Origin: Alteromonas sp. 5E99-2
Lineage (GTDB): Bacteria > Pseudomonadota > Gammaproteobacteria > Enterobacterales > Alteromonadaceae
Direction: 5' to 3'
NCBI RefSeq assembly: GCF_017368475.1
Contig: NZ_JAFNJE010000009.1
Location: 91,732-155,731, forward strand
DNA: 64,000 bases
In this document: positions 36,796 through 46,680 of the stretch, in pieces
How positions within the stretch are numbered: the stretch's first letter is position 1
How the letters are laid out: every line of letters begins with the position of its first letter
Position numbers and translations under genes: made by a program
The notes under the pieces: model-generated
What the model saw: the letters and a program-made list of their open reading frames with translations, nothing else
What the model was told of the DNA's origin: nothing
The model's database searches: none

Positions 36796-37992
36796 ATGTC
36801 GTTTAATTCAATGTTCAATGCTCGCTTGGAAGAACAAAAGCAGCAAGGTTTGTTTCGAGAGCGGGTGTGTGTTGAGCAAAATCACCAAGGCATAGTGTCT
36901 ACTCAAAGTGGCCATTTTCTTGATTTTGCAAGCAATGACTATTTAGGACTACGCCATCATTCAGATGTATTGCAAGGCTGGGTTGAGGGATTAGAGCTTT
37001 ACGGCTCAGGCAGTGGCGCATCGCCACTGGTAACCGGATACATGAAAGCCCATCAAGATCTTGAACAACAAGTGGCAAAAAGTTTAAAGAGAGAGGCTGC
37101 CTTGTTGTTTTCATCGGGCTTTGCCGCGAACCAAGCACTTTGCAGAGCCTTGTTTCACGGCAAAGACGGAGCATCGGGAAATCTGTTTTGCGATAAGCTG
37201 ATGCATGCGTCATTTATTGATGGAGCCTTGGCAAGTTCAGCCTCGTTTAAACGATTCAAACACAATGATTTAAATCACCTAGAATCATTATTACAACGCA
37301 AAAATAACGATTTACCTACCTTAGTCGCGACGGAATCTATTTTTAGTATGGATGGCGACGCGCCTGATATCAATGCAATGGCTGAACTGTCACAGAAATA
37401 CGATAGTTGGTTAATGTTAGATGCAGCTCACAGTCTGGGTGTATTGAGTATTGAAGATCACCCCTCGCAACAGAATGCCCCTATTATTATGGGGACATTT
37501 GGCAAAGCGCTGGGAACGTGCGGGGCCTTTATTGCTGGCAGTGAAACACTCATTAGTTTTTTAATTAACTTTGCCAGAGATTACATTTATTCCACAGCAA
37601 TGCCACCGGCACAAGCTCACGCCACACTGGTTTCGTGGAATATTATGCTAGCCGAAGAGCGCACGCGAGAATTACATCGAAAAATTGCGTATTTTAAGGC
37701 AAAAGCCACAAAGGCGAATATTGCCATCCAGCCTTCTGATAGCGCGATTCAATGGATTAAAATAGGATCTCCCACACGAACAATTGCATTAAGTCAGACG
37801 TTAAAACAGTTTGGTTTATGGGTTGGAGCGATGCGAGAGCCCACAGTGCCCAAAGGTACAGATAGATTACGGATAACGCTGAGGGCTGATCACAGTGAAA
37901 AAGACATTGATGCTCTTATCGATGGAATTTGTATTGCCAATAGTCAAATAGAGCAAACTAGTCAGGAGTGCGAACATGGCACTGACTCATAG
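36796..37992 (+). CDS. bioF: 8-amino-7-oxononanoate synthase
   Basis: 398 residues. A PLP alpha-oxoamine synthase joining pimeloyl-ACP and alanine. Key segments are FASNDYLGLRHH, GSGSGASPLVTGY, LDAAHSLGVL and the PLP lysine in GTFGKALGTCGAF. Its end overlaps bioC by 17 bases, which implies coupled translation. Confidence 0.96.
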   Translation: MSFNSMFNARLEEQKQQGLFRERVCVEQNHQGIVSTQSGHFLDFASNDYLGLRHHSDVLQGWVEGLELYGSGSGASPLVTGYMKAHQDLEQQVAKSLKREAALLFSSGFAANQALCRALFHGKDGASGNLFCDKLMHASFIDGALASSASFKRFKHNDLNHLESLLQRKNNDLPTLVATESIFSMDGDAPDINAMAELSQKYDSWLMLDAAHSLGVLSIEDHPSQQNAPIIMGTFGKALGTCGAFIAGSETLISFLINFARDYIYSTAMPPAQAHATLVSWNIMLAEERTRELHRKIAYFKAKATKANIAIQPSDSAIQWIKIGSPTRTIALSQTLKQFGLWVGAMREPTVPKGTDRLRITLRADHSEKDIDALIDGICIANSQIEQTSQECEHGTDS

Positions 37993-38761
37993 CTGTGACA
38001 CTCATCTTTTGAATAAGCGAGATATTGCGAAGCGATTTTCTAAAGCGTCGAGCCAGTATTTTACTATGGCGAATATTCAAAATACCATCGCAATTGCAGC
38101 AAAAGAACATATACCGGCTATCAATGGCAAAATTCTCGATATTGGCTGTGCAAGCGGAGAACATACGCGTTCCCTTGGCATGGATGTTGTCGGGGTCGAC
38201 TTAGCTTTTGGAATGGTGCGCAATGCACAAAACACGCCTAAGACTCCTAACGTTAGCAGTGCGTGGGTTAATGCTGATATGGATGCGTTGCCTTTTAGGT
38301 GTGAATTGTTTTCTCATGTTTTTTCTAGCATGGCTTTGCAATGGTCTAAACACCCTGTGCTTGTGTTGAATGAAATTTATCGCGTGATTGCGCCTAGTGG
38401 TGGAGCAACCTTAGTGATCCCTGTGCAAGGGGCATTTTGTCAGCTTCAACAAGCCTATGAAAAGTGCGGTTTGAAGAGTAAAGTCCTGCCTTTACAAACA
38501 TCAGCTGAATGGCTGTATTTAGCAACAGAAGCGGGGTTTAAAATCTCCCATTCATTTGAACATGTTTATCAAGACAAGCGAGATGATTTTAGAGCTTTGC
38601 TTAAGTCCATTTCGAAAGTGGGGGCGTCTTCTTCGACTATAAACACTTCATCAAATCAACTCACTAAGAGCAAATTGATACAACTGGAACGGTGTTATCC
38701 AAAAGTCGAAAATGCATTCACACTGGATTATCGCTGTTTGCACATGTCATTAGAGAAATAG
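37976..38761 (+). CDS. bioC: Malonyl-ACP O-methyltransferase
   Basis: 261 residues. A SAM methyltransferase that starts pimeloyl synthesis by masking malonyl-ACP. The SAM-binding motif is ILDIGCASGEHTRSLG, and the N-terminal IAKRFSKASSQYF matches BioC. No bioH esterase gene is in the window; it or a substitute must lie elsewhere. Confidence 0.92.
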   Translation: MALTHSCDTHLLNKRDIAKRFSKASSQYFTMANIQNTIAIAAKEHIPAINGKILDIGCASGEHTRSLGMDVVGVDLAFGMVRNAQNTPKTPNVSSAWVNADMDALPFRCELFSHVFSSMALQWSKHPVLVLNEIYRVIAPSGGATLVIPVQGAFCQLQQAYEKCGLKSKVLPLQTSAEWLYLATEAGFKISHSFEHVYQDKRDDFRALLKSISKVGASSSTINTSSNQLTKSKLIQLERCYPKVENAFTLDYRCLHMSLEK

Positions 38762-38768
38762 TTCTATT

Positions 38769-39443
38769 ATGCAAAAATGGTTTATTACAGGAACAGACAC
38801 TGACGTAGGTAAAACTTATGTAGGTCAGCAAATTATGCTTGGCTTGGCTGAACAGAGTTTAAGAAGCATTGGCTACAAACCTATTTCTGCTGGTTGCCAA
38901 TGGAATGAGGGACAGTGGATAAATGACGACGCTAAACAGTACCAAGTAAACAGTACAATAAAAGCCCCCATAGAGCAGATTAATCCCATCGCATTTGAAG
39001 CGCCTATTGCACCCCATATAGCGGCAAAACAACAGGGAAAAACAATAACTTTTGCGCAATTGGACGCTGGATTAGCCCAATTAGAAGAACATCAACCAGA
39101 GGTTATTGTCACTGAAGGCGCGGGGGGATGGCGTTTACCTTTGGGTAATGGCGAGTATCTTTCATCATTTCCAGCGCAGCACAAAATGAAAGTCATTCTG
39201 GTTGTGGGGTTAAAGTTAGGTTGCTTAAATCATGCCGTATTAACAGCTGAATCCATTAAAGCAGATGGCGCAGAGCTGGTGGGCTGGATTGGCAATGAAA
39301 TTCACAGTGACATGTTATTTTCACAAGAAAATATTGAGTCTCTGAACGAAATTTTAGGCCCCGCATTAGCCATTGTGCCTAAAACCACAGCGCTCACAAA
39401 AGTACAGCGAGCGCAGTTAATTCATCGCCTTTTTAATAGCTAA
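38769..39443 (+). CDS. bioD: Dethiobiotin synthetase
   Basis: 224 residues. An ATP-dependent ring-closing enzyme with the P-loop GTDTDVGKTYV at the N-terminus and the substrate/metal segment EGAGGWRLPL. Last gene of bioBFCD, seven bases after bioC. The P-loop starts at residue 7, so the ATG at 38769 is the natural start. Confidence 0.95.
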   Translation: MQKWFITGTDTDVGKTYVGQQIMLGLAEQSLRSIGYKPISAGCQWNEGQWINDDAKQYQVNSTIKAPIEQINPIAFEAPIAPHIAAKQQGKTITFAQLDAGLAQLEEHQPEVIVTEGAGGWRLPLGNGEYLSSFPAQHKMKVILVVGLKLGCLNHAVLTAESIKADGAELVGWIGNEIHSDMLFSQENIESLNEILGPALAIVPKTTALTKVQRAQLIHRLFNS

Positions 39444-39475
39444 ATACTTTATACCGAGCTCAATTTAATTAACCA

Positions 39476-40180
39476 CTAGGCCAAAAGATGACTTAGATCT
39501 GCGCCTTGTTCTATTTGAGTTTTCTTATCCGCTAAAAACACAAAAGCAGGTAAATTACCTTCCAACGTGAGTGTTTGTCCTTTGAGCAATAACGCTGAGC
39601 CTTCTTGAATTCCTACTACCGGTGTTGTGGGGTTTAACTGGGTAAACTCTTGAATTCGTTGTTGTCTGGTTTCGCCATTGTGACCGGGAGCGACAAAATC
39701 TGTGTAATGGGGGTTGAGTTGGAAGGGCACAACACCTAATGCGTTAAAAGAGGGTGGTTCTACTATTGGCATATCATTGGTTGTACGTAGTGTTGCACCA
39801 CAAATATTTGAGCCAGCGCTCCATCCGATATAAGGCAAACCTTGAGCTAGCCGTTGTTGTAATGGGGCCAGAAGCGCTGTTTTGTAAAGCATGTCTAATA
39901 GGGCAAATGTGTTGCCTCCACCGACCAATATAGCGTTACTGCTTGCCAATGCTTCTTGTGGCTGCTCAAAGGTGTGAATGCCTTTTATATTCAACATTGG
40001 CAACGCATCTGCTACTGCTTGGGTGTAGTCATCATAGGTCACGCTAACGCCCGCATAGGGAATGAATGTCACGTCAGTGAGCCCGTTTAAATGAGTTAAA
40101 ATCGAAGGCTTGGCATCAGATAAGTAACCACCATTGCCGACTTTAGAAGAGCTAAGCATTAGCACATTGAATTGTGACAA
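39476..40180 (-). CDS. pepE: Peptidase E (alpha-aspartyl dipeptidase)
   Basis: 234 residues of the S51 serine peptidase family. The nucleophile serine is in GWSAGSN (about 121), with NAILVGGGNTFALLD ahead of it. The E. coli enzyme (229 residues) cleaves N-terminal Asp from dipeptides. It is convergent with bioD and appears to be a single gene. Confidence 0.93.
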   Translation of the reverse strand: MSQFNVLMLSSSKVGNGGYLSDAKPSILTHLNGLTDVTFIPYAGVSVTYDDYTQAVADALPMLNIKGIHTFEQPQEALASSNAILVGGGNTFALLDMLYKTALLAPLQQRLAQGLPYIGWSAGSNICGATLRTTNDMPIVEPPSFNALGVVPFQLNPHYTDFVAPGHNGETRQQRIQEFTQLNPTTPVVGIQEGSALLLKGQTLTLEGNLPAFVFLADKKTQIEQGADLSHLLA

Positions 40181-40251
40181 ATTTTATCCTTAACAGTTAG
40201 AAGAAAATCTTTATACTAGTTTACACCATGTTATCCATAAGGAAGTTATAA

Positions 40252-40725
40252 ATGTCGTTTACCAAGCCCTCTGTATTGTTTGTTTGCTTGGGTAATATAT
40301 GCCGTTCGCCAACTGCTGAAGCTGTATTTAGACACAAAGCAAAAGAAGCGGGCCTAGATATTGAAATAGATTCTGCTGGAACTCATGGTTACCACATAGG
40401 CAAAGCGCCAGATAAACGTTCTCAAGATGTAGGCAAAGCTAGAGGTTATAGCTTCAAGGGCGTGAAATGCCGCCGAGTGGACGGATCAGATTTTGAAAAG
40501 TTTGACTACATTTTAGCTATGGACGACAGTAATCACGAGAAGTTACTGGAAAAATCTGAGAGCGAATTTCACAACAAAATTATGCATCTGCTTGATTTTA
40601 CTGCTCATGAAGATAAGGAAGTACCAGACCCTTATTACGGTGGTTTGAAAGGTTTTGAACTGGTTTTAGATTTAATCGAAGAAGCCAGTGACGGTCTCAT
40701 AAAGACTATTCAGAAAAGCGATTAA
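40252..40725 (+). CDS. Low-molecular-weight protein tyrosine phosphatase
   Basis: 157 residues. The N-terminal P-loop CLGNICRSP is the CX5R(S/T) phosphatase signature, and the general-acid segment is DPYYGG near residue 125. No capsule or Wzc-like kinase genes are adjacent, so it is probably a YfkJ/YfaE-like housekeeping phosphatase rather than part of an exopolysaccharide system. Confidence 0.93.
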   Translation: MSFTKPSVLFVCLGNICRSPTAEAVFRHKAKEAGLDIEIDSAGTHGYHIGKAPDKRSQDVGKARGYSFKGVKCRRVDGSDFEKFDYILAMDDSNHEKLLEKSESEFHNKIMHLLDFTAHEDKEVPDPYYGGLKGFELVLDLIEEASDGLIKTIQKSD

Positions 40726-40821
40726 GCAATCTAGTTTATTTAATATAAAAAACACAATTTTCATGTGGTTATATGTTACTATTTCGCGGATTTTTAGTAT
40801 CCATAAAATAGAGGACTATTC

Positions 40822-42174
40822 GTGAATTCTTGGAGCCCTGACAGCTGGCGTAAAAAGCCTATTCTTCAACAGCCTACGTACGCTGACCAATCACTACTTA
40901 AAAATGTTGAAGATAGCTTGTCGTCTTATCCACCTTTAGTATTTGCAGCCGAAGCTCGCGAATTACGTCGTCAACTAGGTGAAGTTGCGCTTGGCAAAGG
41001 ATTTCTTTTGCAAGGTGGCGATTGTGCTGAATCTTTCAATGAATTCAATGCTCCGAAAATTCGGGATACCTTTAAAGTTATCTTGCAAATGGCGATTGTA
41101 TTGACGTTTGCTGGACGCTGCCCTGTGACTAAAGTCGCAAGAATGGCGGGACAGTACGCTAAACCGCGTTCATCAGATATAGAAACGATTAACGGCGTAT
41201 CACTTCCGAGCTACCGCGGTGATATTATTAATAGCTTCGAATTTACCAAAGAAGCTAGAGAGCCAGATCCAAAACGTTTGCTTGATGCTTATCATCGCAG
41301 TTCTGCTACCTTAAATCTTCTACGTGCCTTTGCTCAAGGTGGGCTAGCTGATTTGCACGAACTGAATCGTTGGAATATGACGTTTTTGGAAAACAATCCA
41401 AACCGCAGTCGTTACCAAGATTTGGCAAATCGCATTCAAGACGCGCTGTCTTTTATGGATGTGATTGGAATTAACAGCAATAATACTTCAACACTACATG
41501 AAACGGCGTTGTTTACGTCTCATGAAGCATTACTGCTAAATTACGAACAAGCATTAACTCGTACTGATACCTTAACGGGTAAGCCTTATGATTGTTCTGC
41601 ACATATGGTTTGGATTGGTGAAAGAACTCGCCAACTTGATCATGCTCACATTGAATTTTTCCGTGGTATTCATAACCCGATTGGTGTGAAAGTAGGGCCT
41701 GGCATGGATCCTGACGAACTGATCCGTTTAATTGATGCACTTAACCCACTCAATGATCCCGGTCGTTTAACCTTGATCACCCGTATGGGCGCAGACAATC
41801 TTGGAGACAAATTACCGAGCTTGTTACGCAAAGTGAAAGAGGAAGGACGTCACGTAGTGTGGAGTTCTGATCCAATGCACGGAAATACTTTTACGTCGTC
41901 AAGCGGTTATAAAACACGTAACTTCGATGCGATCTTGAAAGAAATTAAGCAGTTCTTTGCAGCACATAAAGCTGAAGGAACTCACGCTGGTGGTATTCAT
42001 TTAGAAATGACTGGCCAACATGTAACTGAATGTACAGGTGGCGCGTACGCTATTGGCGATGATGATTTGGCACAAGCGTATCAAACCCAATGTGATCCTC
42101 GTCTAAACGCAGATCAAGTACTAGAGATGGCGTTTTTAGTGGCTGACCATTTAAAATCTGAAAACAATATCTAA
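40822..42174 (+). CDS. Class II (plant-type) DAHP synthase
   Basis: 450 residues. It joins phosphoenolpyruvate and erythrose-4-phosphate in the first step of aromatic biosynthesis. Class II marks: [17 protein letters not shown] at the start, [11 protein letters not shown] (metal-binding Cys), [29 protein letters not shown] and the final metal Asp in [10 protein letters not shown]. Unrelated in sequence to the AroF/G/H type of E. coli. RBS AGAGG lies nine bases before the GTG start. Transcription ends at a 12-bp hairpin. Confidence 0.95.
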   Translation: MNSWSPDSWRKKPILQQPTYADQSLLKNVEDSLSSYPPLVFAAEARELRRQLGEVALGKGFLLQGGDCAESFNEFNAPKIRDTFKVILQMAIVLTFAGRCPVTKVARMAGQYAKPRSSDIETINGVSLPSYRGDIINSFEFTKEAREPDPKRLLDAYHRSSATLNLLRAFAQGGLADLHELNRWNMTFLENNPNRSRYQDLANRIQDALSFMDVIGINSNNTSTLHETALFTSHEALLLNYEQALTRTDTLTGKPYDCSAHMVWIGERTRQLDHAHIEFFRGIHNPIGVKVGPGMDPDELIRLIDALNPLNDPGRLTLITRMGADNLGDKLPSLLRKVKEEGRHVVWSSDPMHGNTFTSSSGYKTRNFDAILKEIKQFFAAHKAEGTHAGGIHLEMTGQHVTECTGGAYAIGDDDLAQAYQTQCDPRLNADQVLEMAFLVADHLKSENNI

Positions 42175-42185
42175 TTGCTTATCTT

Positions 42186-42215
42186 GTTAGGTACTTCTTT
42201 TAGGAAGTACCTAAC
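42186..42215. terminator. Bidirectional hairpin between DAHP synthase and GH16 genes
   Basis: Perfect 12-bp inverted repeat GTTAGGTACTTC (42186-42197) and GAAGTACCTAAC (42204-42215) with a 6-base loop, followed by CCCTTT. It separates two convergent genes. Confidence 0.8.
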
Positions 42216-42254
42216 CCTTTAGTAAAGCAAGGCTAACCAAAGTATTTGGGTCAT

Positions 42255-44717
42255 CTAAGGAACGGCGATCCCAACATCTGAATCCACGGGTAATAGTGTG
42301 AAATAGTTGATGTTAAATGAACTGCCTGTGACATCTATCCGGATGGTATAGATACCATCGCTTGGTATGCTAACTTCTCCCGATGGAAGGGTAACCCAAT
42401 TTTGCCATCCGCCTGTTGCGTCTACACTAGCACTACCGACAACTTGTTGATTAATCGAAATTAAAAACTCTCCTGTATCAGTAACAGAAGCCACTCTAGA
42501 TTCAATTTCGTAACTACCGGCTTGCAGCTGCACTGAATATTCTAACCATTCGCCTGAGGTGGTCCAACCCACGTTAAATCCGCCGTTTTCATCTGATGAA
42601 ATTTCAATATCTACATCGTCACTACGGTATTGATTGCCGTTATTACCTGCATCTGTATCCAAAAAGGCCGTGTAATCTTCTGCTTCTACAAGCACTGCGG
42701 TTCTTGGTGGAGCTGGCGGTGCTTCGCCGGCAATTACTTCGACTTCAGCCAAGCTCAATGGGTTTGTGCCTATGAGTTGAATACGCACGTATTGCCCTTG
42801 AGTATTGACAGTAATGGTGTCAGAGCCATTTAATGTGCCATCGTAATACACACTGCTAACCTGATTAGAATTTACCGTTTGGGCCACGCTGTTTGATGTA
42901 AATGGTACATTGGATACAAACACATAAAAGTCAGTTAGTCGGCTTACGCAGCATGAATCAGTGCGGTTAAAAATATTGATATGGGTGATATCTTCCACTG
43001 AACCTAAATCAACTTGCCACCAAGGTTCATTTTCAGAAGCGGTGTGAGTGACAGAGGCATCGCGATATACTCCGCTAGTATTCCCGTCAACGGCCCGTGT
43101 TGATTGACCATTAAACCGAGTAGATGACTGCGAGGTGGTTTTATTTAGCGCTAAATTTGTGCCCGGCTCGGGAGCGTTGTCATCCACGGGAGCATCTCCA
43201 CCGCCTTCCCACAAAATATTATCAATGGCAAATTGAAAAGTATTTGTGGGCAGATCGGTATCTAAACTCACAATAGCAAAAGGGTATTCAGTGGACTGCA
43301 AGGCGATAAGTTCACCTTGTAACTCTGAGACTGGTATGGTGACACTACCCCATTCGCCATCTCTTACAAGCCCATATGCAGTTTGATTTGCAGAGAAGAC
43401 AACCCAATTTTGATTGGTAAAAGTATCAGTTATACCAATTCTAAAACTAATGTCCGCAGGTATCTTGATATTAAAGGTTAGATTGCCATTTTCTAAAAAA
43501 CTACTCATATCAAGAGGTTGACGTGCTTGTACACCGCCGCCAAACCATAATCCTGGCGTGTGGTATTCCCAAGAAATTGCATTTTCACCTTCATAAGGGG
43601 CTTCTGTTCCACCTCCGGTGGAATTGGTGTTCCAAATGAAAATATCTGAATTAACACCTGGTTCGAGTTGATTATCAACAACAGCGTTGTCGGTAAAAAC
43701 ACCAAAGGTGCCAAATTCTTGGTTAGCGAAATTACCTTCTGTGACTTCACCAAGGCCGTTAAATTCATACACTCGAATGTAATCGACATACATTTTTGCA
43801 GGTAAAGGCGCTGAAATTTCACTGTCGTTTAAAAACCCCGTGAAATTGCCGCCAATAGCCAAGTTCATTAAAAAATAGAATGGCTCTGCGAGTTCTGCTG
43901 ATTCTTCAGTAATAGGAATGGGGTTGTCGTACATATCGTATTCCACACCTTGGTCTATCGCGGTGAAACGAATTTCGGTGTCGGTCCAATACATGCGGTA
44001 AACAATGAAACGGTCGTTCATTGGCACAGTACTCACATAGGCGTTATCGGTTTGATATGCGGTACTTGCGGCGCAGGTCTCGTTGCCTACCACACAGGCA
44101 TCGTCGGAATAAAAAATGGCATTAGCACCAACAAAATTGTTTTGTGGTGTGCCCGGATGGCCATGACTAATTATGCCAGCATCGCTTTGACCCATTTCCA
44201 TGATGTCGAGTTCGCCCTTTCTTGGCCAGCCCGCAGTGGTTGTACCTAACATCCAAAATGCAGGCCACAACCCGTTTTGTAGGTCCGGTACTCGAATACG
44301 GGTTTCTATCATTCCATATTGAACCGCTAATCCATTTTCACTATGAATTTTGCCAGAGGTATAGACGAAGTTATTGCCAAATGTATCTGTGGCATTTTCA
44401 CTGCGAGCTTCCATTACTAAGGCGTTATTACCGGCTTCACCGGGCACGGCTTCAATGGATACATTATTTGGAGAGTAATATTCTCGTTCTAAGTTGCCCC
44501 AACCACAGAGTCCTATTTCACAGCCGTTGCCTTCGTCTATTTTCCAAATAGACGGGTCTAGGGTGTTAAAATTTTCTTCCCATAACAAACCACCAACTTG
44601 TGCATTTGCCGATGATGCTATGGGTAAAATTAGACTTAATAGTAAAAGGGGGAGGGCGCGTTTTCCTTTCATTTGTAGCTGAGATCGCGCTGTTTTTTGA
44701 AACATTTCCATTCTCAT
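42255..44717 (-). CDS. Secreted GH16 laminarinase-type glucanase with carbohydrate-binding modules
   Basis: 820 residues. A signal peptide (LPLLLLSLILPIASSANAQ) is preceded by an unusually long polar lead, so the true start may be the ATG at 44672. Catalytic GH16 domain about 42-320 with GELDIMEMG (Glu169, Asp171, Glu174), the ExDxxE pair typical of laminarinases, and LWPAFWML. Then a beta-sandwich binding module (about 350-510), an F5/8-type-C (CBM32-like) domain (about 525-665: NLALNKTTSQSS, WWQVDLGS) and a C-terminal CBM6 (about 675-815: VEAEDYT, WLEYSVQL). It probably cleaves beta-1,3-glucans such as algal laminarin outside the cell. No polysaccharide-utilisation genes adjoin it. Confidence 0.92.
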   Translation of the reverse strand: MRMEMFQKTARSQLQMKGKRALPLLLLSLILPIASSANAQVGGLLWEENFNTLDPSIWKIDEGNGCEIGLCGWGNLEREYYSPNNVSIEAVPGEAGNNALVMEARSENATDTFGNNFVYTSGKIHSENGLAVQYGMIETRIRVPDLQNGLWPAFWMLGTTTAGWPRKGELDIMEMGQSDAGIISHGHPGTPQNNFVGANAIFYSDDACVVGNETCAASTAYQTDNAYVSTVPMNDRFIVYRMYWTDTEIRFTAIDQGVEYDMYDNPIPITEESAELAEPFYFLMNLAIGGNFTGFLNDSEISAPLPAKMYVDYIRVYEFNGLGEVTEGNFANQEFGTFGVFTDNAVVDNQLEPGVNSDIFIWNTNSTGGGTEAPYEGENAISWEYHTPGLWFGGGVQARQPLDMSSFLENGNLTFNIKIPADISFRIGITDTFTNQNWVVFSANQTAYGLVRDGEWGSVTIPVSELQGELIALQSTEYPFAIVSLDTDLPTNTFQFAIDNILWEGGGDAPVDDNAPEPGTNLALNKTTSQSSTRFNGQSTRAVDGNTSGVYRDASVTHTASENEPWWQVDLGSVEDITHINIFNRTDSCCVSRLTDFYVFVSNVPFTSNSVAQTVNSNQVSSVYYDGTLNGSDTITVNTQGQYVRIQLIGTNPLSLAEVEVIAGEAPPAPPRTAVLVEAEDYTAFLDTDAGNNGNQYRSDDVDIEISSDENGGFNVGWTTSGEWLEYSVQLQAGSYEIESRVASVTDTGEFLISINQQVVGSASVDATGGWQNWVTLPSGEVSIPSDGIYTIRIDVTGSSFNINYFTLLPVDSDVGIAVP

Positions 44718-44815
44718 TTAATAACAATTGAGTAAAGAAATTATGATAAAAATTTAACAATAGCAAGTCAAATCGCTGAAAAATTATACAAATATATGTG
44801 GAGGTATATTTATTA

Positions 44816-46591
44816 TTAATTTTGAGCTTGCCAAAGTTGGGTGTAAATACCGCCTTGTTTGAGTAGTTCATTGTGGGAGCCTTGCTCTGCAACACTGCCT
44901 TTATCTAAAACAATGATATTGTCTGCATCCACTATGGTGGAAAGCCTGTGTGCTATGACAATACTTGTATGGCCTTCTGCTGCATTTCGCAAAGCCGCGA
45001 GAATGGCTTGTTCTGAACCACTATCTAACGAAGACGTGGCTTCATCAAACACGAGGATCGGAGGATTTTTAAGTAAGGCTCTAGCAATGGCGACCCGTTG
45101 CTTTTCTCCACCAGATAATTTTAACCCTCTTTCACCCACTCTTGTTTGCAAACCTTGAGGCAATTTGCTGATGAAATCAGAAAGGTAGGCGAGTTCGATT
45201 ACTCGCTGTAATTCTTGGTTACTGGCGCCTGGCTTGCCGTAACGTATGTTTTCTTCCAGAGTATCGTTAAATAAAACGGTGTCTTGTGGGACTATACCTA
45301 GCGATTTTCGAAGAGAATCTTGCGTTACTTGGCTGATATCTTGGTGATCAATTTCTATGGACCCAGTTTGAATATCGTAAAAACGAAATAAACACTTCAT
45401 TAATGATGACTTACCACTGCCGCTTTCTCCTACAATGGCCACTTTTTCGCCTGCGTTTACAGTAAAGCTAATATGCTTGAGTATTTTTCGTTCTTCGTTG
45501 TATTGAAAGCTTACATTATTGAAATTAACTTTACCTGAGGACACGCATATGTCAGGGGCATTAGGGTTATCTTTAATGGCTAATGGGCGCTGTAACAGCG
45601 AAAACAGGTTTTCAATATTTGCTAAGGATCCTTTTATTTCGCGGTAAACAAAACCAAGAAAATTAAGAGGTAAAAACAATTGCATTGTGAAGGCGTTAAT
45701 CAAGACAAAATCACCAATTGTCATAGTGCCATTTACCACGCCATTCGCTGCAACTAGCATCATACTGGTCATTGAAAGAGCGATGATAAAGGCCTGACCT
45801 CCGTTAAGTGCAAATACAGATAACCTGTTCTTTCGTCGTGCGTTTTCCCATGACGCTAAGCTTTTGTCATAGCACTGGGCTTCGTGTTGCTCATTGCTAA
45901 AGTACTTTACTGTTTCGAAATTGATTAAGCTGTCTATGGCACGAGTGTGAGTGCGATTATCAGCATTGTTCATTTCCTTCACAAAACGAGTTCGCCAATT
46001 TGTTGCTTTAATTGAATAGCTTACGTAAGCAATCACAGACAATAAAATGATCAAAGCAAAGGTGAAACCGTAATAATAAAAAAGCAGGCCTGTGACCATA
46101 ATGATTTCAAGTAAAGTAGGGCCAATGTTAAACACCATAAAACGCATAAGAAAGCTAATACCACTAGATCCTCTTTCAATGTCTCTCGATAAGCCGCCGG
46201 TTTGTCTGTCTAAATGAAAAGCCAGTTCTAACTTATGTAGGTGGTTAAACACTTTGAGGCCTATGCGTCGCATTGCTCGCTCGGTGACTCGTCCAAACAG
46301 GGTGTCTCTTACTTCGCCAATTAGTGTATTGAACAGGCGAATACAACCATAACCAACAATAAGCGAAGCAGGGGCAGCGATAAGTGCTGTTTGACTAGAA
46401 TCTTGGTTTAAATCATCAACTATGTATTTCAATAAAAAAGGCAGTAGTACACTCGCGCCTTTTGCCGCCACTAAACAAAGAAGAGCAAAAATAACCCGAA
46501 TTTTGTATTCGAGCATATAAGGCCAAAGCTGCAAAATAACTTGCCAATAAAACGGTGTATTTTCATCTAAATTGAATCTTCGCTTCGGCAT
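44816..46591 (-). CDS. Atm1/ABCB7-type ABC exporter (fused permease-ATPase)
   Basis: 591 residues: an N-terminal six-helix exporter domain and a C-terminal ATPase with Walker A GESGSGKSS, signature LSGGEKQRVAIARAL, Walker B ILVFDEATSSLD and the H-loop IVIAHRLST. The N-terminal LPFLLKYIVDDLN and LGFVYREIKGSLANIENLFSLL match the Atm1/HMT1 group, exporters of glutathione-linked sulfur or metal compounds. Divergent from moaA. Atm1 export is connected with thiol and Mo-cofactor metabolism in eukaryotes, so this position may be meaningful, but that is speculative. Confidence 0.88.
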   Translation of the reverse strand: MPKRRFNLDENTPFYWQVILQLWPYMLEYKIRVIFALLCLVAAKGASVLLPFLLKYIVDDLNQDSSQTALIAAPASLIVGYGCIRLFNTLIGEVRDTLFGRVTERAMRRIGLKVFNHLHKLELAFHLDRQTGGLSRDIERGSSGISFLMRFMVFNIGPTLLEIIMVTGLLFYYYGFTFALIILLSVIAYVSYSIKATNWRTRFVKEMNNADNRTHTRAIDSLINFETVKYFSNEQHEAQCYDKSLASWENARRKNRLSVFALNGGQAFIIALSMTSMMLVAANGVVNGTMTIGDFVLINAFTMQLFLPLNFLGFVYREIKGSLANIENLFSLLQRPLAIKDNPNAPDICVSSGKVNFNNVSFQYNEERKILKHISFTVNAGEKVAIVGESGSGKSSLMKCLFRFYDIQTGSIEIDHQDISQVTQDSLRKSLGIVPQDTVLFNDTLEENIRYGKPGASNQELQRVIELAYLSDFISKLPQGLQTRVGERGLKLSGGEKQRVAIARALLKNPPILVFDEATSSLDSGSEQAILAALRNAAEGHTSIVIAHRLSTIVDADNIIVLDKGSVAEQGSHNELLKQGGIYTQLWQAQN

Positions 46592-46680
46592 GGCTTAAAA
46601 ATTGTTCCTTTTTTTGTTATGGTCTCTATTATAAAACGGGTCGAAAACTAGGTTCGTTGTATGTAGAGGGTAGAATTTTT

